Origin: Luidia sarsii
Lineage: Eukaryota; Echinodermata; Asteroidea; Paxillosida; Luidiidae
Direction: 5' to 3'
Assembly: GCA_949987565.1 (NCBI GenBank)
Contig: OX465103.1
Span: 13,305,274-13,369,273 of the forward strand
DNA: 64,000 bases
In this document: positions 44,745 to 57,526 of the stretch, piece by piece
How positions within the stretch are numbered: position 1 is the first letter of the stretch
How the letters are laid out: each line of letters opens with the position of its first letter
Program-made: the position numbers and the translations under genes
The notes under the pieces: generated by a model
Told to the model about the DNA's origin: nothing
The model's input: the letters and a program-made list of their open reading frames with translations, nothing else
The model's database searches: none

Positions 44745-47700
44745 TCAGACCGTTGCCTCTGACTGCGGCGCCGTCACGTTGGTGAACCCAGTGTTGGACG
44801 TGGAGGAGCTGCGCGTGTTGGGCGCCTTCCGCCCAGCGCCGCGCTTCTGCAAGCCCAATCGCTCCCGCCAGAGTTGGCGCACGCGCAGACTGCAGCCGAA
44901 GGCGAGAAAGGCGAAGACCCCCTGCAGCGAGTTGAGAATGACGAAGATGTACCAGATGACCTGGTGGTCCACGAACCTACCGAGGCAGCCGAAGAGCCAA
45001 GTGAAGCCCATGACGCAGGAAATCTGGCTCGCAAACCAAAGACACGGAAAAAAGAGGGAAAGGAAAAATGAAGGAGGCTGTATTAAATGAAATCAATTAC
45101 GGCTATCGCACATATAGGGATTAGATTAAAACCCTATTTAAAGGTATAATAATGCAACAAAGAACTCATTCACTGAAACAGAAGGATTAGAAGGCAAGAG
45201 TCTCCCTTTGAGAAAGATCCTTCTAAAACTGGATCAATTCGTCGGACCATCTAAATTTTTGCATTTATAGCAGTCTGCAACAATTGTGTGTGACTTTATT
45301 TTCAAAGGACCATTATCTGAATATTACTCTTACTAATTCACTTACCTTGAAGTAAATGCCGAGCTCTCTGAGAGTTTCTTCGGATTTGGACTTGTCCGCA
45401 TGCACCATGGCAGCTGCTACTAGTGATGCGTGCACTCCATGCACCGTCCAGCCGAATAGGACGGCGTTGACAGTCAGGCTACAGGCCATGGGCACCAGGA
45501 AGGCTCCGATCACCGCGTACTTTCCCACCACCCAGCAGGAGCGGTCATCGGCGTACTGGAAGCCTAGCCTCTGGCCATCCACCAGGCTGATCGTCATGCA
45601 CACGCCGACTACGAGCAGGGGCAGGCCCCAGCCATACAGGCAGTAGCGGAGGAAGGTCCTCTTACTGGACCGGGGCGCCTGACTGGAGGCGAAGGTCTTG
45701 GCCAGATCGAAGGCCAGAGCGTTTGACCAGGTAAAGGTGGAGAGCCAGAGGAAGTGAAGCAAGGCAGCCATGGCCACGCAGAAGGCGTGGTTGCCTGCCT
45801 TGTCCAGCACTGTCAGGGTCAGGAGCTGTGCCAGGAGCAAGGCAGCGGACAGGCTCATGATGGCACCACCCGGAACGTTCCTCAGGACTGGGAACACGCA
45901 GTAGTTGGTCAAGGTCACCAAGAGAGCTAAGATGGAGAAACTGTAACCCACGATATTCAGAATGGTCAGAGGGTCGGAGTAGGTGATGAATGACTCTCCG
46001 GCTGATAAGAAGGCTTCCGAGCAGATGAGCATCCGGTCGTCCGCGAGGTACACGACCTGGTCCTGCAAGAACAGGAGTCCCTGATACCTGAAGGCACTGT
46101 CACCGTCTGGTGTGGTCACGGCCTCTGTCTCCTCGACTCGAGGCAGCCGGCACTCGTCGTTATCCAGGAGCTCTCCGCACACCACCACCTTGGTGTCGTT
46201 GCCGTACTCCTGGTCATCGACCTGATAGGAGTACGTCCTGACGAAGGAGATCAGCGTGGACTCCACCAGCCTTCCGTCGCCGACGTAGACGGCCGAGACG
46301 CCGCTAACGTTGAAGCCCGCCAGAACCTCTTCACTGGTGACAAACTGGGACCCGTTGCACGGTTCCGGCACGGGAGTCGTGCCGCAGGTCTCCACGAACT
46401 CGACGAACTCGACCCCGCACCGGACCACCCACTCCCGGGAGCTGCCCAGCTGGTCGGAGGGCAGCACGGTCTTGTCCAGCAGGACGGTGAAGTCCGACAC
46501 GTTGGACAGATACTCTGTCCTGACCTCGGCGACTGCTCCAGTCGGCTCGCTCTCCCAGAAAGAGATGAGCAGCGGCCAGGTCAGCTGGATGTTCTGCCAG
46601 CCGAGAGTAAGGAGGAAACAGCGGCTCACATCGGAGCTGACCTGGCTGGATTGGGCCGAGATCCCCGGCGTGGAGTTGCCTGCACCTCTCGGGAGCACGT
46701 TCAGTGTGTGCTGGGTCCTGTAACAGACGATGCCCACCTCTAGGCTAGACACCACTGCCTCGGGATCCCAAGGGGACGGTTTCCTGCCTAGCAGCACCTC
46801 AACGTGGCCGGGCAGTACAAATCCAGGGTAGAACTCACAATAATTCCACAAGGAGATGTTGTATGAGTTACAATGGGCGCAGTGCAGATTTTTGTACTTG
46901 CCGTTGGGAGTGTCAATGAAGCTGGCGTAGGAATGGCAGGCGGAGGCAATGGGCTCTGGAGTATCCGGGGGACAATCGTTAATGCCTGTATATAATCCAT
47001 ACACGTTGTAGTTAGAAAAATAATTAGAAGGGTAGGTATCATAAACTGACTCATTGGTAGACGGAGTTGGCATATGAATGTCATTGCATTGAGCACAGTT
47101 GTTGTTTTCAAAGAATACCCCGTCAACGTGCGGTACGAGGGAAGAGGGGGAAGTGTCATTACTGCACAGCGAAGCCGTCTCGGTGCCGTTGAACTCGGAA
47201 CTGCAGCCGTTCACCACCAGCGAGCGTCTGCGATTGACTGTCAAACAGTTGAAGGGTACCGTGGCAGCAGCCAACATTCCGAGCAGGGCCACGGCCGAAG
47301 AGTTTACGGCCACGCAATGTTCGGTGTAGTCGTAGCAGCAGTCGCCGCAGAGAGAGCAGAGAGCGTCGCAGCCGCACATCGAATCCGAGGCCAGGCGTCC
47401 ACACCGGTCGCGGCACGTCTGTGAAGGACACGGAAACACCTTCAGACCGTTCACCACGATGCCTGCAACGACAAGGACATCAATCATCTACTTGAGGGGG
47501 AGGGGAGGGGAGGGGAGGGGAGGGGAGGGGAGGGGAGGGGAGGGGAGGGGAGGGGAGGGGAGGGGAGGGGAGGGGAGGGGAGGGGAGGGGAGGGGAGGGG
47601 AGGGGAGGGGAGGGGAGGGGAGGGGAGGGGAGGGGAGGGGAGGGGAGGGGAGGGGAGGGGAGGGGAGGGGAGGGGAGGGGAGGGGAGGGGAGGGGAGGGG

Positions 47701-49157
47701 AGGGGAGGGGAGGGGAGGGGAGGGGAGGGGAGGGGAGGGGAGGGGAGGGGAGGGGAGGGGAGGGGAGGGGAGGGGAGGGGAGGGGAGGGGAGGGGAGGGG
47801 AGGGGAGGGGAGGGGAGGGGAGGGGAGGGGAGGGGAGGGGAGGGGAGGGGAGGGGAGGGGAGGGGAGGGGAGGGGAGGGGAGGGGAGGGGAGGGGAGGGG
47901 AGGGGAGGGGAGGGGAGGGGAGGGGAGGGGAGGGGAGGGGAGGGGAGGGGAGGGGAGGGGAGGGGAGGGGAGGGGAGGGGAGGGGAGGGGAGGGGAGGGG
48001 AGGGGAGGGGAGGGGAGGGGAGGGGAGGGGAGGGGAGGGGAGGGGAGGGGAGGGGAGGGGAGGGGAGGGGAGGGGAGGGGAGGGGAGGGGAGGGGAGGGG
48101 AGGGGAGGGGAGGGGAGGGGAGGGGAGGGGAGGGGAGGGGAGGGGAGGGGAGGGGAGGGGAGGGGAGGGGAGGGGAGGGGAGGGGAGGGGAGGGGAGGGG
48201 AGGGGAGGGGAGGGGAGGGGAGGGGAGGGGAGGGGAGGGGAGGGGAGGGGAGGGGAGGGGAGGGGAGGGGAGGGGAGGGGAGGGGAGGGGAGGGGAGGGG
48301 AGGGGAGGGGAGGGGAGGGGAGGGGAGGGGAGGGGAGGGGAGGGGAGGGGAGGGGAGGGGAGGGGAGGGGAGGGGAGGGGAGGGGAGGGGAGGGGAGGGG
48401 AGGGGAGGGGAGGGGAGGGGAGGGGAGGGGAGGGGAGGGGAGGGGAGGGGAGGGGAGGGAACAGGTGCTGAGTTAACTCACCTATTTCGCACTGGACAAA
48501 CACTAGATCATAGTTGTGTACCCGGCAGGAGTCCTCCCCGAGGACCCACCGCCACTTTGCCCTCGTACTTTCCACGACCAGCTCCCTCAGGACCAGGTTG
48601 GAACCAGTGGCCTGGTAGCCGGGTGGGACCGAGCGCCAGTCCACCCAGTGGCTGAGGCGGTACCAAGAATAGCCCAGGTCCCTGCACACTCTGTCGACTA
48701 GATACTTGAATGAAAAATCGTAAAAGAAATCCAAGCAGACGGTCTTCCACGTGGAGCCGTTGTAGCTAGCCTCTATGATCCCAGCGGAGCCCGACAAACC
48801 CCCGTCGACGGGTGCCAGACGGTATGCCAAGTTGGCGTCTATCGGAAGGGCCGTACTTTCTGTGGAAAGAAGGCAACGGTAATACTCTGGTGCACGTGAG
48901 ATTTCAGGTATTCATGGTGGGGGTACTAATTGCGATTTATTTTCATGACGTTATATCTATGTCGACCAACATAACGAAAGTGTAAAGTTAGTCCGTTTGA
49001 AAGGTTAACTTGCTATCTTGATATCACACTACCAGATCCACTATTATTTCAATAGTCCAAGGGGCCGGTTACATACATATTTATTATACATATTTTTGTG
49101 TTTTTCCTTGTTTCGGTTTTGTGTTTATTTCCAAATTTGGCTTTGTAGGTCCATGTC

Positions 49158-49194
<37 letters not shown>

Positions 49195-52100
49195 CGTTTG
49201 GTCTCGGTCTCGGTCTCCGTCTCGGTCTCCGTCTCGGTCTCCGTCTCGGTCTCCGTCTCGGTCTCCGTCTCGGTCTCCGTCTCCGTCTCGGTCTCCGACT
49301 CGGTCTCCGACTCGGTCTCCGTCTCGGTCTCGGTCTCGGTCTCCGTCTCCGTTCCGTCTACGTCTCCGTTCCGTCTCCGTCTCCGTCTCCGTCTCCGTCT
49401 CCGTCTCCGTCTCCGTTCGGTCTCCTTCTCCTTCTGCTCTCGGTCTTTTCTAGGCCTAGTTTTGGGTTTTACTTTATTTGGTTTTAACTATTTAAAAAAA
49501 ATCTAATACGCCCTCCTTTAGATAAGCACCACACAGACCCATCGATAAACTGTTTGCCAAACAGGGCCACGACTTTCCCATACCTGTCGCGCAGAAAACC
49601 TCGAGCAATGTTTTGTTGGCAGCGGCGTTGCAGAGTTTCAGTGGGTAGTAATCGATGCATTTGAAGACGTCCATCCGACCGTGGCCGACGGAGCAGGTGC
49701 CGTAGGTGCACAGGGTGTCCCGACGGCTCGGGTCGACCGGGCCGCCACGTCGCTTGCCGACGGCGAACGGGTAGCCGAGCTTCTGGCAGAAGGTGTCGGC
49801 CAGCATCGGCACTTCCTCGAGGTGGACCAGTGAGACCCAGTTGTCACCGCCCACGTGCAGCTCCACCGTTCCCTCGCTCTCCCGCCGACCGCCGACCAAG
49901 CGGACTCCACCTGCACGGGAAAAGACGAGAGTAAATGAGATCCAGGAGCAAGTACCTATACGGAGCCTCTAAGGGGAAATGTTTTTGTCTTTTCTTGTTC
50001 GTTTCTTCGAAAAAAATATTTCTTCAAAAATCCAATAAAGCCATCAAGCTGATTTTTTCCTGAGCTCAGCAGTGTTAAACACTGATTCAGTGTTTATCAC
50101 CTCGAGCAGGGCAAACCTCATTAAATTAGATTGCATTCTCCTCGACGCAAACATCATGATTGTTTTATCTATGATCATGATGCAATAGTTACAATCGTGT
50201 CTACAGACACGACGATCTTTATCCGTCCACATTTTAGGACCTCGGTAAAAACGTGCCTTGGCCTATAGCATGGATTGACCCATAGGCCTATGCTATGCGG
50301 GTAATGGTAGACCGTATAAAAATGTGATCGGTCGAAAATAATTACGTACAATTGTCGACCATAATGCTCCTTCGAACTTTTATAATCATGCCCACATGCG
50401 AGTCCGCTTGGGACATCGGAAGTGACGTCTGGTTCGGCAAGATGTTAGCAAGCTTCGCCTCGCTTCTCGTCCGATTTCACTAGATATTGACTCGCCACAC
50501 GTCAAAACTATACACCGCCAGCACGGTCGGTTGGCTCCAAAAGCCTGTTTAATCACACACACAATGTCACACATGATGGACAGAATCCGATGTGCCCAAA
50601 CACGGTCGCTGTACTCGTACATCGGTGGAGGAATTATAACGCCGGATGGCCTTAACGGCCTACTGTGGTATTATAAAGCATTGGTACATTGGTACCCCGC
50701 AACGACAATAATTATAACGCTGTAGCATAGCACATCATTGGTATACATCCCGCAATGCCAATATTATTATAATGATGTAGAACAGTACAGCATAGTAGCA
50801 TGTGGTACATTGGTATCCAGCAACGGCATAGTGCGGTAATCGTACTTGCTGTAGGACCGTGACTTTCCGCTGTATGTTAGCGGCATAGGCCAACTCGGTA
50901 GCATGACGATATATCGCACTGGTATACAGTTACTCACAAGGCAAAAGCACAGAATAGTCTACCAATATAATGCTTCATTACGGCATACCCAACGCTATGG
51001 TGTGGCATTATAACGCTATAACAGGATAGGATAGTATTTCGGAACATTGTAGCAGGCTTGGCCAAGTCGCATAATATGGTTAGGGCTATGTGGTTATTTG
51101 GTATGCTTTGCATGTTTACAAGAACTGTTCTGAACGAACCATTGATGACCCATGCACAACCGGTATTTCGGAGTTTTTATGACGTGTTTTTAGTGTTTCA
51201 CGTTTCGATCCTTTAGCCGAAGTTTTCTCATGGGCAGGCAGGCCGTGCTAGGTCTTGATGCTAGGATCGAAACGTCGGGCTCTCTAAATTTAAGAGATTT
51301 GCATTTCTGATCATCTAAGTAAGGAAGCAATATCTCTCCCAAATCCGTGATATTCCTTGAAAGGGAGCATAATAAGACTGCATGGTGTCACCGGATCCAG
51401 AGAGTCGTTCATGGAACACAGACGTCTCTGGCCCGCCTAGTACCTACCCGTGAAGCAGGTCACGCCGACGTCGAACCTGTGATCGCACACAGTGTAGAAT
51501 GGCTCCCACGGTGGGAAGTGGCAGTCGGCCAGCAGGGACCGCCATACTTCGGACGGTTTGCCGTTGCAGACGCCGGCCTGCGCCCAGATGGGCCCGGTGG
51601 CTTGACCGAACTGCCCCGTTGCCGTGGCTGAGTAGACGGCCGGGTAGCCAAAGTGCCGGCACACCAACCGGCCCACCGGGTGCGGGTGCTGGTTGGTGCA
51701 GAAGGACCCCCACGTGTCGGCATAGCTGGGCAACATCTCTACCCGTCCCTGGTTGGGGTAACGACCGTCGGCCAGACGGAATCGGAGAGCGCCATTCTCT
51801 GCTTTGGAAGACAATACATAGTCCGGAGAGGAACGGCATTGTCGTTCAGGGGAAAAACGCATAGGGCTCAGTGTAGTGCTGGGATAAAGCATGATATAGC
51901 ACTGCACATTGTCAAAAGATATTTTGTCCGACACAAAGCCCGCGTTCCGAGTCGTCCCAGGAATCTGATTTGTCCTATACACCACGGATAGCTAGAATAA
52001 GTGGTCCTGACAATTCGATACTGGCATGCCTTTCTAAATCCCAGCAGGAGAGAGGTCCAGCTTGGATCGGAACGTCGGGGCCTCGTTTTGGGGTCATCTA

Positions 52101-54070
52101 AGTCAGTGAGCAGTCAGCGCCATTTTTGTTTGGCTTAACAGCCTCTGAAAGAGACAGTTTTGATGCGTGTGATTTAGCATACGGCGCCCGTGAAGATCAT
52201 GGGCGTTTTCTTTATTTTTTTGTTTCCACGAAATAACGAAATATTCGAGAGAACAACAAAACATCACCCATGTCCCTTTGCGGACTCCGTAACTGTGAAT
52301 CTAACGACACCTAACAATTCAGGTCTGTGCAGTGCCAATAATTAGAGTGTTGCTACCTAAACAAGCATGTTATAGCAATGGTAAACAGTGGCTTTGTCCC
52401 ATACTTCTACTGAGTCGCAAAATATCGAGTCCGAGACCAAGTCCGCGTCACGTCTTGTGAGTCTCAAATCTGGTGTGTCCTTTCCCAATCGAAACTGCTA
52501 CCTCAAGCAAGAATAAGTGTGCCTGGCGATTGGTTCTCAGCAGATTCAGATGCAAAGGATCAGATCGCCAGGAACTCTTACAATTTGGTGTTGATAACTT
52601 CGGCCATGTTATTATTTAGTGAACAGTTTGCAATACTTTGTTTGACATACCTTGGGCTATGTCCAACCAACGTTTAGCCCAAAATATCAATTGGATTTTG
52701 GCCAATCAAAGCCCAAATTGCTGGACTGCGTTTGTCAATGAAGGTCACGACATTACTTTAGAAAAAAAGGTCAATGACAATCACGAAGTTACTGGTAAAT
52801 CAAGAACAAATGTTGCGCAGGCGATTTTTAATTTTTCGTTTGACCAACGGGTTTCTTGTGTGTTGGCCTGATTTTCGTAAATAAAAGGTTAAAACGCAAT
52901 ACTGAGGTTAAGAGTCATGAACGGTCAGTTATCTGAATACCCGTCTATCTTCAGAATACAATCAAAGCTCCTGTGGTACATTAAAATTTACCCCCAAAAA
53001 GGGTCATTTAAAGGCTCTATACAACATTGGTAAAGGTCAAAAGATTGTCACAGTTTGTGTATTAAACCATCAAACATTCCAAAAAGAAATCCTGCGACGG
53101 TTTTAGTTTAAATGGTAATCTGGGAAAGTAGAAAAAGACATGCTTCTGTAGTGTAAGAAATAGTTTTTTTCTCGCGAGTAATAAACTATTTGCCGATGTT
53201 TGAGTGAAGATTTATCGAGAAGTACAGCATCCAAGACCATACGATTTCAACATGAGGATTCTATCGTGACCATCTACAAACTGTAGGCCTAGATGGACGC
53301 AGTCCGGTGATACAGGGTTTCGTGCCGGTATGCAAACTAACACGCAAAAGCCTTATTAGAAGGAAATCCGTGGACATCGATGTTTTCCGATATTCCCAAT
53401 GTTGTATAGGCCTTAAAGCCAGTGAGTAGGCAGTGCGATTTTTGTTTAGCTTTAATACCCTCTGAAGCAGTCAATTTGGAAGCGTGTGATTTAGCATACA
53501 ACGGCTGAGAGGGGACATGGGCGTTTTCTTTAGTAATGTTCCCTCGAAAATACGAAACATGTTTTCGATAGAATGATAAGATATCACTCATGTCCCCCTA
53601 TGGACTCCGTATCTGTGAATGTGTGAACTATTATGGGGATGTGCAATGCCATATGAGCGGGAGCATTTTCAGTAGTTTATCAGATTTTAAACCTAGGGAG
53701 AGTGAACAGAGATGGCATGCAGAGGCAGAGAAGCAGGTTAGAAGTAAGTTAGAGAAGAAGAGATAGACAGAACTACCGCAAAAACAGAGGCAGAAATAAA
53801 TAGAGAAACAAGCACAGAAAAAGCAAGAGAGACAGACAAACGAAGACGCACAAATAGGGATAGAGAGACACGTACGGAGTTAGAAATAGAGATAGAAAGA
53901 GCAAGAGACAGACAGAGAGGCGGAAAATAGAAAGTCAGACAAATAGACAGACAGAGAAAGGGTGTAGCGATTACAAAGTGTATTCTGAACTCACCAGCAT
54001 GTGCGATAGGATGCCAACTTGTGAGCAGCAGACCTACTGGCAGAACGTACAGACAAGTCAGCAGCGCCAT
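44745..54070 (-). CDS. P4: complete SRCR3-SMB-7TM receptor, 1176 aa
   Basis: Coding exons in transcript order: 54070..53995 (signal peptide MALLTCLYV...), 51801..51448 (SRCR1), 49910..49584 (SRCR2), 48859..48482 (SRCR3), 47462..45346 (SMB to TM5) and 45023..44745 (TM6, TM7, tail). Phases are 1,1,1,1,0 and the whole is open. The SRCR1 acceptor is AAAG rather than ACAG. The stalk has lost almost all serine repeats (ESVYDTYPSNYFSNYN). The SRCR3 loop reads YDFSFKYL, the most divergent of the five. SMB is intact, followed by HCVAVNSSAV rather than HCPAQNSSA. ICL3 KSKSEE and TM3-side LAKTF group it with P3, but its long SRCR1-SRCR2 intron and 327-nt SRCR2 exon group it with P2. Intron 4 carries a nearly pure 960-bp AGGGG array. 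Intron 5 is only 322 bp and lacks the tetranucleotide array seen in P1-P3. Confidence 0.88.
47495..48459. repeat. (AGGGG)~192 array, P4 intron 4
   Basis: About 960 bp of AGGGG with essentially no interruption. The sense strand is CCCCT. The array leaves about 20 bp to the SRCR3 donor and about 30 bp to the main-exon acceptor. Its purity implies recent expansion, or assembly smoothing. Confidence 0.98.
49155..49440. repeat. GGTCTC/CGTCTC hexamer array, P4 intron 3
   Basis: GGTCTC units, then alternating GTCTCC/GTCTCG, then GTCTCC. Same intron and register as in P2 and P3. Confidence 0.95.
50640..50860. repeat. Imperfect ~70-bp tandem units, P4 intron 2
   Basis: About three units with TACATTGGTA(C/T)CC and ATTATAACGCTGTAG. 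Partner of the P2 intron-2 repeat at 24225-24440. Confidence 0.6.
51198..51328. repeat. Foldback-family member, P4 intron 2
   Basis: Inverted arms around CGTTTCGATCC...GGATCGAAACG with ATTTGCATTTCTGATCATCT after them; shared with P2 intron 2. Confidence 0.6.
52002..52110. repeat. Foldback-family member, P4 intron 1
   Basis: Contains CTTGGATCGGAACGTCGGGG. The P5 intron-1 counterpart, inverted on the plus strand, is at 58640-58740 (CGACGTTCGGATCCAAGCTG). Confidence 0.6.
53000..53420. mobile_element. MITE-like element with ACAACATTGG ends, P4 intron 1
   Basis: Ends read CTCTATACAACATTGGTAAA and CCCAATGTTGTATAGGCC in inverted orientation. Related to 4958-5352, though the interior is diverged. 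Non-coding. Confidence 0.6.
53740..53965. repeat. GACA/GAGA tetramer array, P4 intron 1
   Basis: Degenerate tetramers adjacent to the signal-exon donor, as in the other copies. Confidence 0.85.
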
Positions 54071-54176
54071 AGTGATATACGTCCCGATGACACCTCGCTG
54101 TTCTCTCGCTTAAGATTGTGCAGCTCTGTGCTCAAGTCACTCTCTCCTATCCTATAGCCACTCCTCTGCGTGGTCC

Positions 54177-54183
54177 TTTATAT
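54177..54183 (-). promoter_or_regulatory. TATA-like box of P4
   Basis: Minus strand ATATAAAGGACC, about 107 bp upstream of the P4 start codon, in the same leader context as P2 and P3. Confidence 0.5.
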
Positions 54184-54199
54184 CTGACGAGAATCTACC

Positions 54200-55960
54200 G
54201 GGACTAGAAAAGATACACGTGTGTGCCCTGTACGATGAAAACTTAACAAGAGGACGACACTTATAATCACATCAGCCGCACAGCCATTAAACCACTCCTC
54301 TGTGATATTATATCACTCCACCACGGTCATTATATCACTCCATCACGGCCATTAAATTTTGATCACTTCTTTACAGCCTTTATATTGCCTTGAGTTCAGA
54401 ATTCACAGATTCCCCTCCAAACTACACCCTTCAGCACTGCATTGATTACACTGATGGATAGCGAAGGCCACGTCCATCACACGGTCAACTCTTTGATTCT
54501 CACCAAAATTTAAGGGGAGCACACCGCTACAATTCCGGAGTAATTGATTTCGATTCGAAGCACAAACAATCTGAACAATTGGAGCGTGTCCTTCACGATC
54601 ACTTCGCTTGTCTCCTATTTTGTGGCACGGGTGCAATGTAATGGATTCATTTGTAACTAGGAAGGGGTTAAAATTATATTATCTGAGTCCCCTAGGGTGA
54701 AAATGAAATGAGAGAAAAAGAGCTCGAAAAAGCTGGGAGTGATTGGGGTGGGACTTATTCCAGGCCGTGGTGGTTAAAATTCACTTGGGGTTTGTCAGCT
54801 TTGCAAAAGCTGGATGATTAGATCACGGGATACCACGGATTGTTGCTGTCGGGTAACATTCCACTGTAGGTCAAACCAAAAACAAAAACACCGCCTTTTC
54901 CTATGGAACGCCATCACTGCCTTCGCTGTGCATTCTGCATTTCACTTGTTGACCGACAGCTTCTGGATTCGTCCTTCCGTTTTGTCATTCTGTCTCACCA
55001 TATATGTGCGTGCGGCATCATCGTGTCTTTTCAGCATTCCGTTATGTCAGTTTGTCTCATCATTATGTGGTTTCGTCATTTCGTTGTGTCGTTCGTTTTG
55101 TCTCGCCGTTATGTGGTTTCGTCATTCGTTGCGTCAATTGGTCTCACCGCTATGTGGTTTCGTCATTTCGTTGTGTCGTTTTGTCTCGCCGTTATGTGGT
55201 TTCGTCATTTCTATGGAGCACCAAAAGTGGACAAGCCAAATTTCTCATTTTCTGTTTTTCTGATTTTTAGGTTTTCGGAATCGGCATCAGGTACTTTTCA
55301 AAAACACAATTTTCTGCCAGCAGAAATTCGGATTTTACTTCTGTGACTGTCGTTGCCACGCAAAGGTGGACAACTTGAAACCCCCCCCCCCCGCTAAACA
55401 GAGTGATGAGATTTGTTTTCATTTTGCGCTAGTAAATTTTCAGGTTTGCAGATTCAGCATGAAGTATTTCTCCAAAACTCAATTATCTGCTAGCAAGTAA
55501 TTGGATTTAACGTTGAATTACTGCAGTGGCATTCCGTCAAAAGTGGTCATTTGAGATCTTCCAACGTTTACTGCACCCTACTCAAAATCGAACTGTACGG
55601 AGTGCAATTGATTTCACTACACCGCTTTATAACACCCATCCCAGGAAATAATGGACCATCCCGGCTCGTAGACGCGTGTACCACTGATCCCTATTGGTGC
55701 GCCCGCTGGATTTGGGACCATACCACTCAAGGGAGTGGTGGTTTTCACCGTGCACATCCAGGTGACTCTATGGATGTCACTAGCACCCCGAACAAACCTT
55801 AACGGAAGTCGCGTCGATTCACGCATGCTCAGTGCACGGTTTGGCAAGGACTCAACAATTAATGATTATTATTGTCACATGATGGCCGTGTACCATAGCG
55901 ATAAATTATTAACACTAGAGGGCGCACACCCCGGGCGGCGTAATTTTCTTTTACACCGCA
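54200..55960. other. P4 upstream flank in the divergent P4/P5 spacer
   Basis: Non-coding flank homologous to 39120-40560. It contains the minisatellite (55030-55215), a poly-C run at 55381 and ACACTAGAGGGCGC at 55912. No gene is supported. Confidence 0.55.
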
Positions 55961-55971
55961 GCCGCAGGTTG

Positions 55972-56210
55972 GTAAATTTCGGCCTTGAAAAGAGACTACC
56001 ACTTCGTTGTCTGTAAGCCAGGAGGGAGACCGCTCGAAATAAGACGTCTTTTATTTTCGTGAAAACACAAGTTACAAGACATCTCTCATTCTTGTGGAAA
56101 ACTATCTCCCTTATCAACAACAAAACACATGATGCCCCTCCACAAGGAGTCCCAACTGGCCGATAGCGTAACACACGCTTCATGTAGTCTCTCTTCAAGG
56201 CCGAATTTAC
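55972..56210. mobile_element. Small MITE upstream of P4
   Basis: About 240 bp with 26-27 bp inverted ends, GTAAATTTCGGCCTTGAAAA at the left against the inverse of GTAAATTCGGCCTTGAAGAG at the right. No ORF. Confidence 0.75.
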
Positions 56211-57400
56211 TATGTTATAGCGAGAGACCCGGGCGCCAGACTGAAGGAGTTCCTATATGAATGAGGCAGCCATCTTATAAGGCCGTATACAAAATGACGG
56301 CTTAGGCTTTGGCTAATGCTTGGGTTATTATTTCTCTTACCCGATATAATGACACAGGCATCTAGCGTTTGGCCTCGGTATCATACTCTTAACCTAAGTA
56401 GGTCCGAGACAGAAGTTTTGAAATTAAGTCAACATTTCAGCTTAAATGAAGCAAATTGAAAAACACAGTGTGGAGCATCAAGTCACATACATGAAGAATA
56501 CCTACATTATTAAATACAAGTAAAAGTAGATATTTAAAAGTAGAAGCAAGTAAAAGTAGATATTTTTTTCACTTCACTACTGCCAAATACAGTTTTTTTC
56601 CCCCAGAAATGTGATTATATTTTAGCAAAATGCTCGTTGGTTGTTAGTCGTAACTATTTGTCTTTTATGTTTGTTGCCATCAACATAAATAAATGTTTAC
56701 ACACGGCTTTATACAAACAAAATGATAACCCCCAAAATATGCAAACGAGGATCTGTCGTTTCGATCCAATCAGGTCCTGCCAGGGTCGAAGGTCAACAGG
56801 CCATGTCCTCTAAATGGTTGGTACATGTATATCCATGGTATATCAAAGTGGAAAGAGCAAAGGGGGAAAATGGCGTGTTTTTTTTTTTTCTTTTTTTTCT
56901 TTTGACCTACAATGGAATGTTAGCCGAGAGCTACTGTCTGCGGTATCCCGTGCTCCAATCATCCAGCTTTTGCAAAGCCGATGAATCCCAAGTGATTTTG
57001 TCCACCATGCACGACCTGAAGAAAAAAAAACCCACAAGCTCTCACACTTTTAAGTACTCTTTTTTTTCTCTTTTCCCATTTCCTCCCTCGGGGACTCCCG
57101 TGGAATGATTGCTCCTCTCCATTTACGGATTAATCCATTGCCAAGCCCCAATTAAAAACCAATTTCTCTGGATTGTACACGCGGCATTTGGAGAGAGTCA
57201 AAAGAGTTGTCAGTCAGATGGGCGTTTGTTATCCATTAGTCTGATCAGCCATGCATATAGTTTTGAGGGGAATCTGTCATTTCCTGAAGGCAGAATTATA
57301 TAAAGGCTGAGATGGAGTAATGGCTGTAATAGGGGCGGTTGCTGTGGATGAAGTACCTATATAGTTCCTCTATAGCGTATCATCGTACAGTGCACACTCG
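56211..57400. other. P5 upstream flank
   Basis: 56220-56430 resembles 41816-42440. 56735-56792 is a foldback-family fragment. 56890-57400 is an inverted relative of the P3 upstream segment 38580-38965, and 56890-57020 also matches 54760-54880. No gene is seen. Confidence 0.5.
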
Positions 57401-57417
57401 TGTGTCTAGATTCTCGT

Positions 57418-57425
57418 TAGATAAA
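57418..57425 (+). promoter_or_regulatory. Degenerate TATA-like box of P5
   Basis: Reads TAGATAAAGGACC at the homologous place, about 105 bp before the P5 start codon. The one-base change weakens the TATA consensus relative to P2-P4, so basal promoter strength may differ. Confidence 0.4.
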
Positions 57426-57526
57426 GGACCAGGCAGTGGAGTGGCTATAGGAGAGAGTGACTTGAGCACGGAGCTGCACAATCTGTAGCGAGAGAACAGC
57501 GAGGTGTCACCGGGGCGTATATCACT

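Noticed and set aside
47459..48655. 398-codon GGEGR-type frame and its minus-strand LPSPP counterpart.
   Set aside because: Translation of the AGGGG array; flanked by proper splice sites of P4 intron 4.
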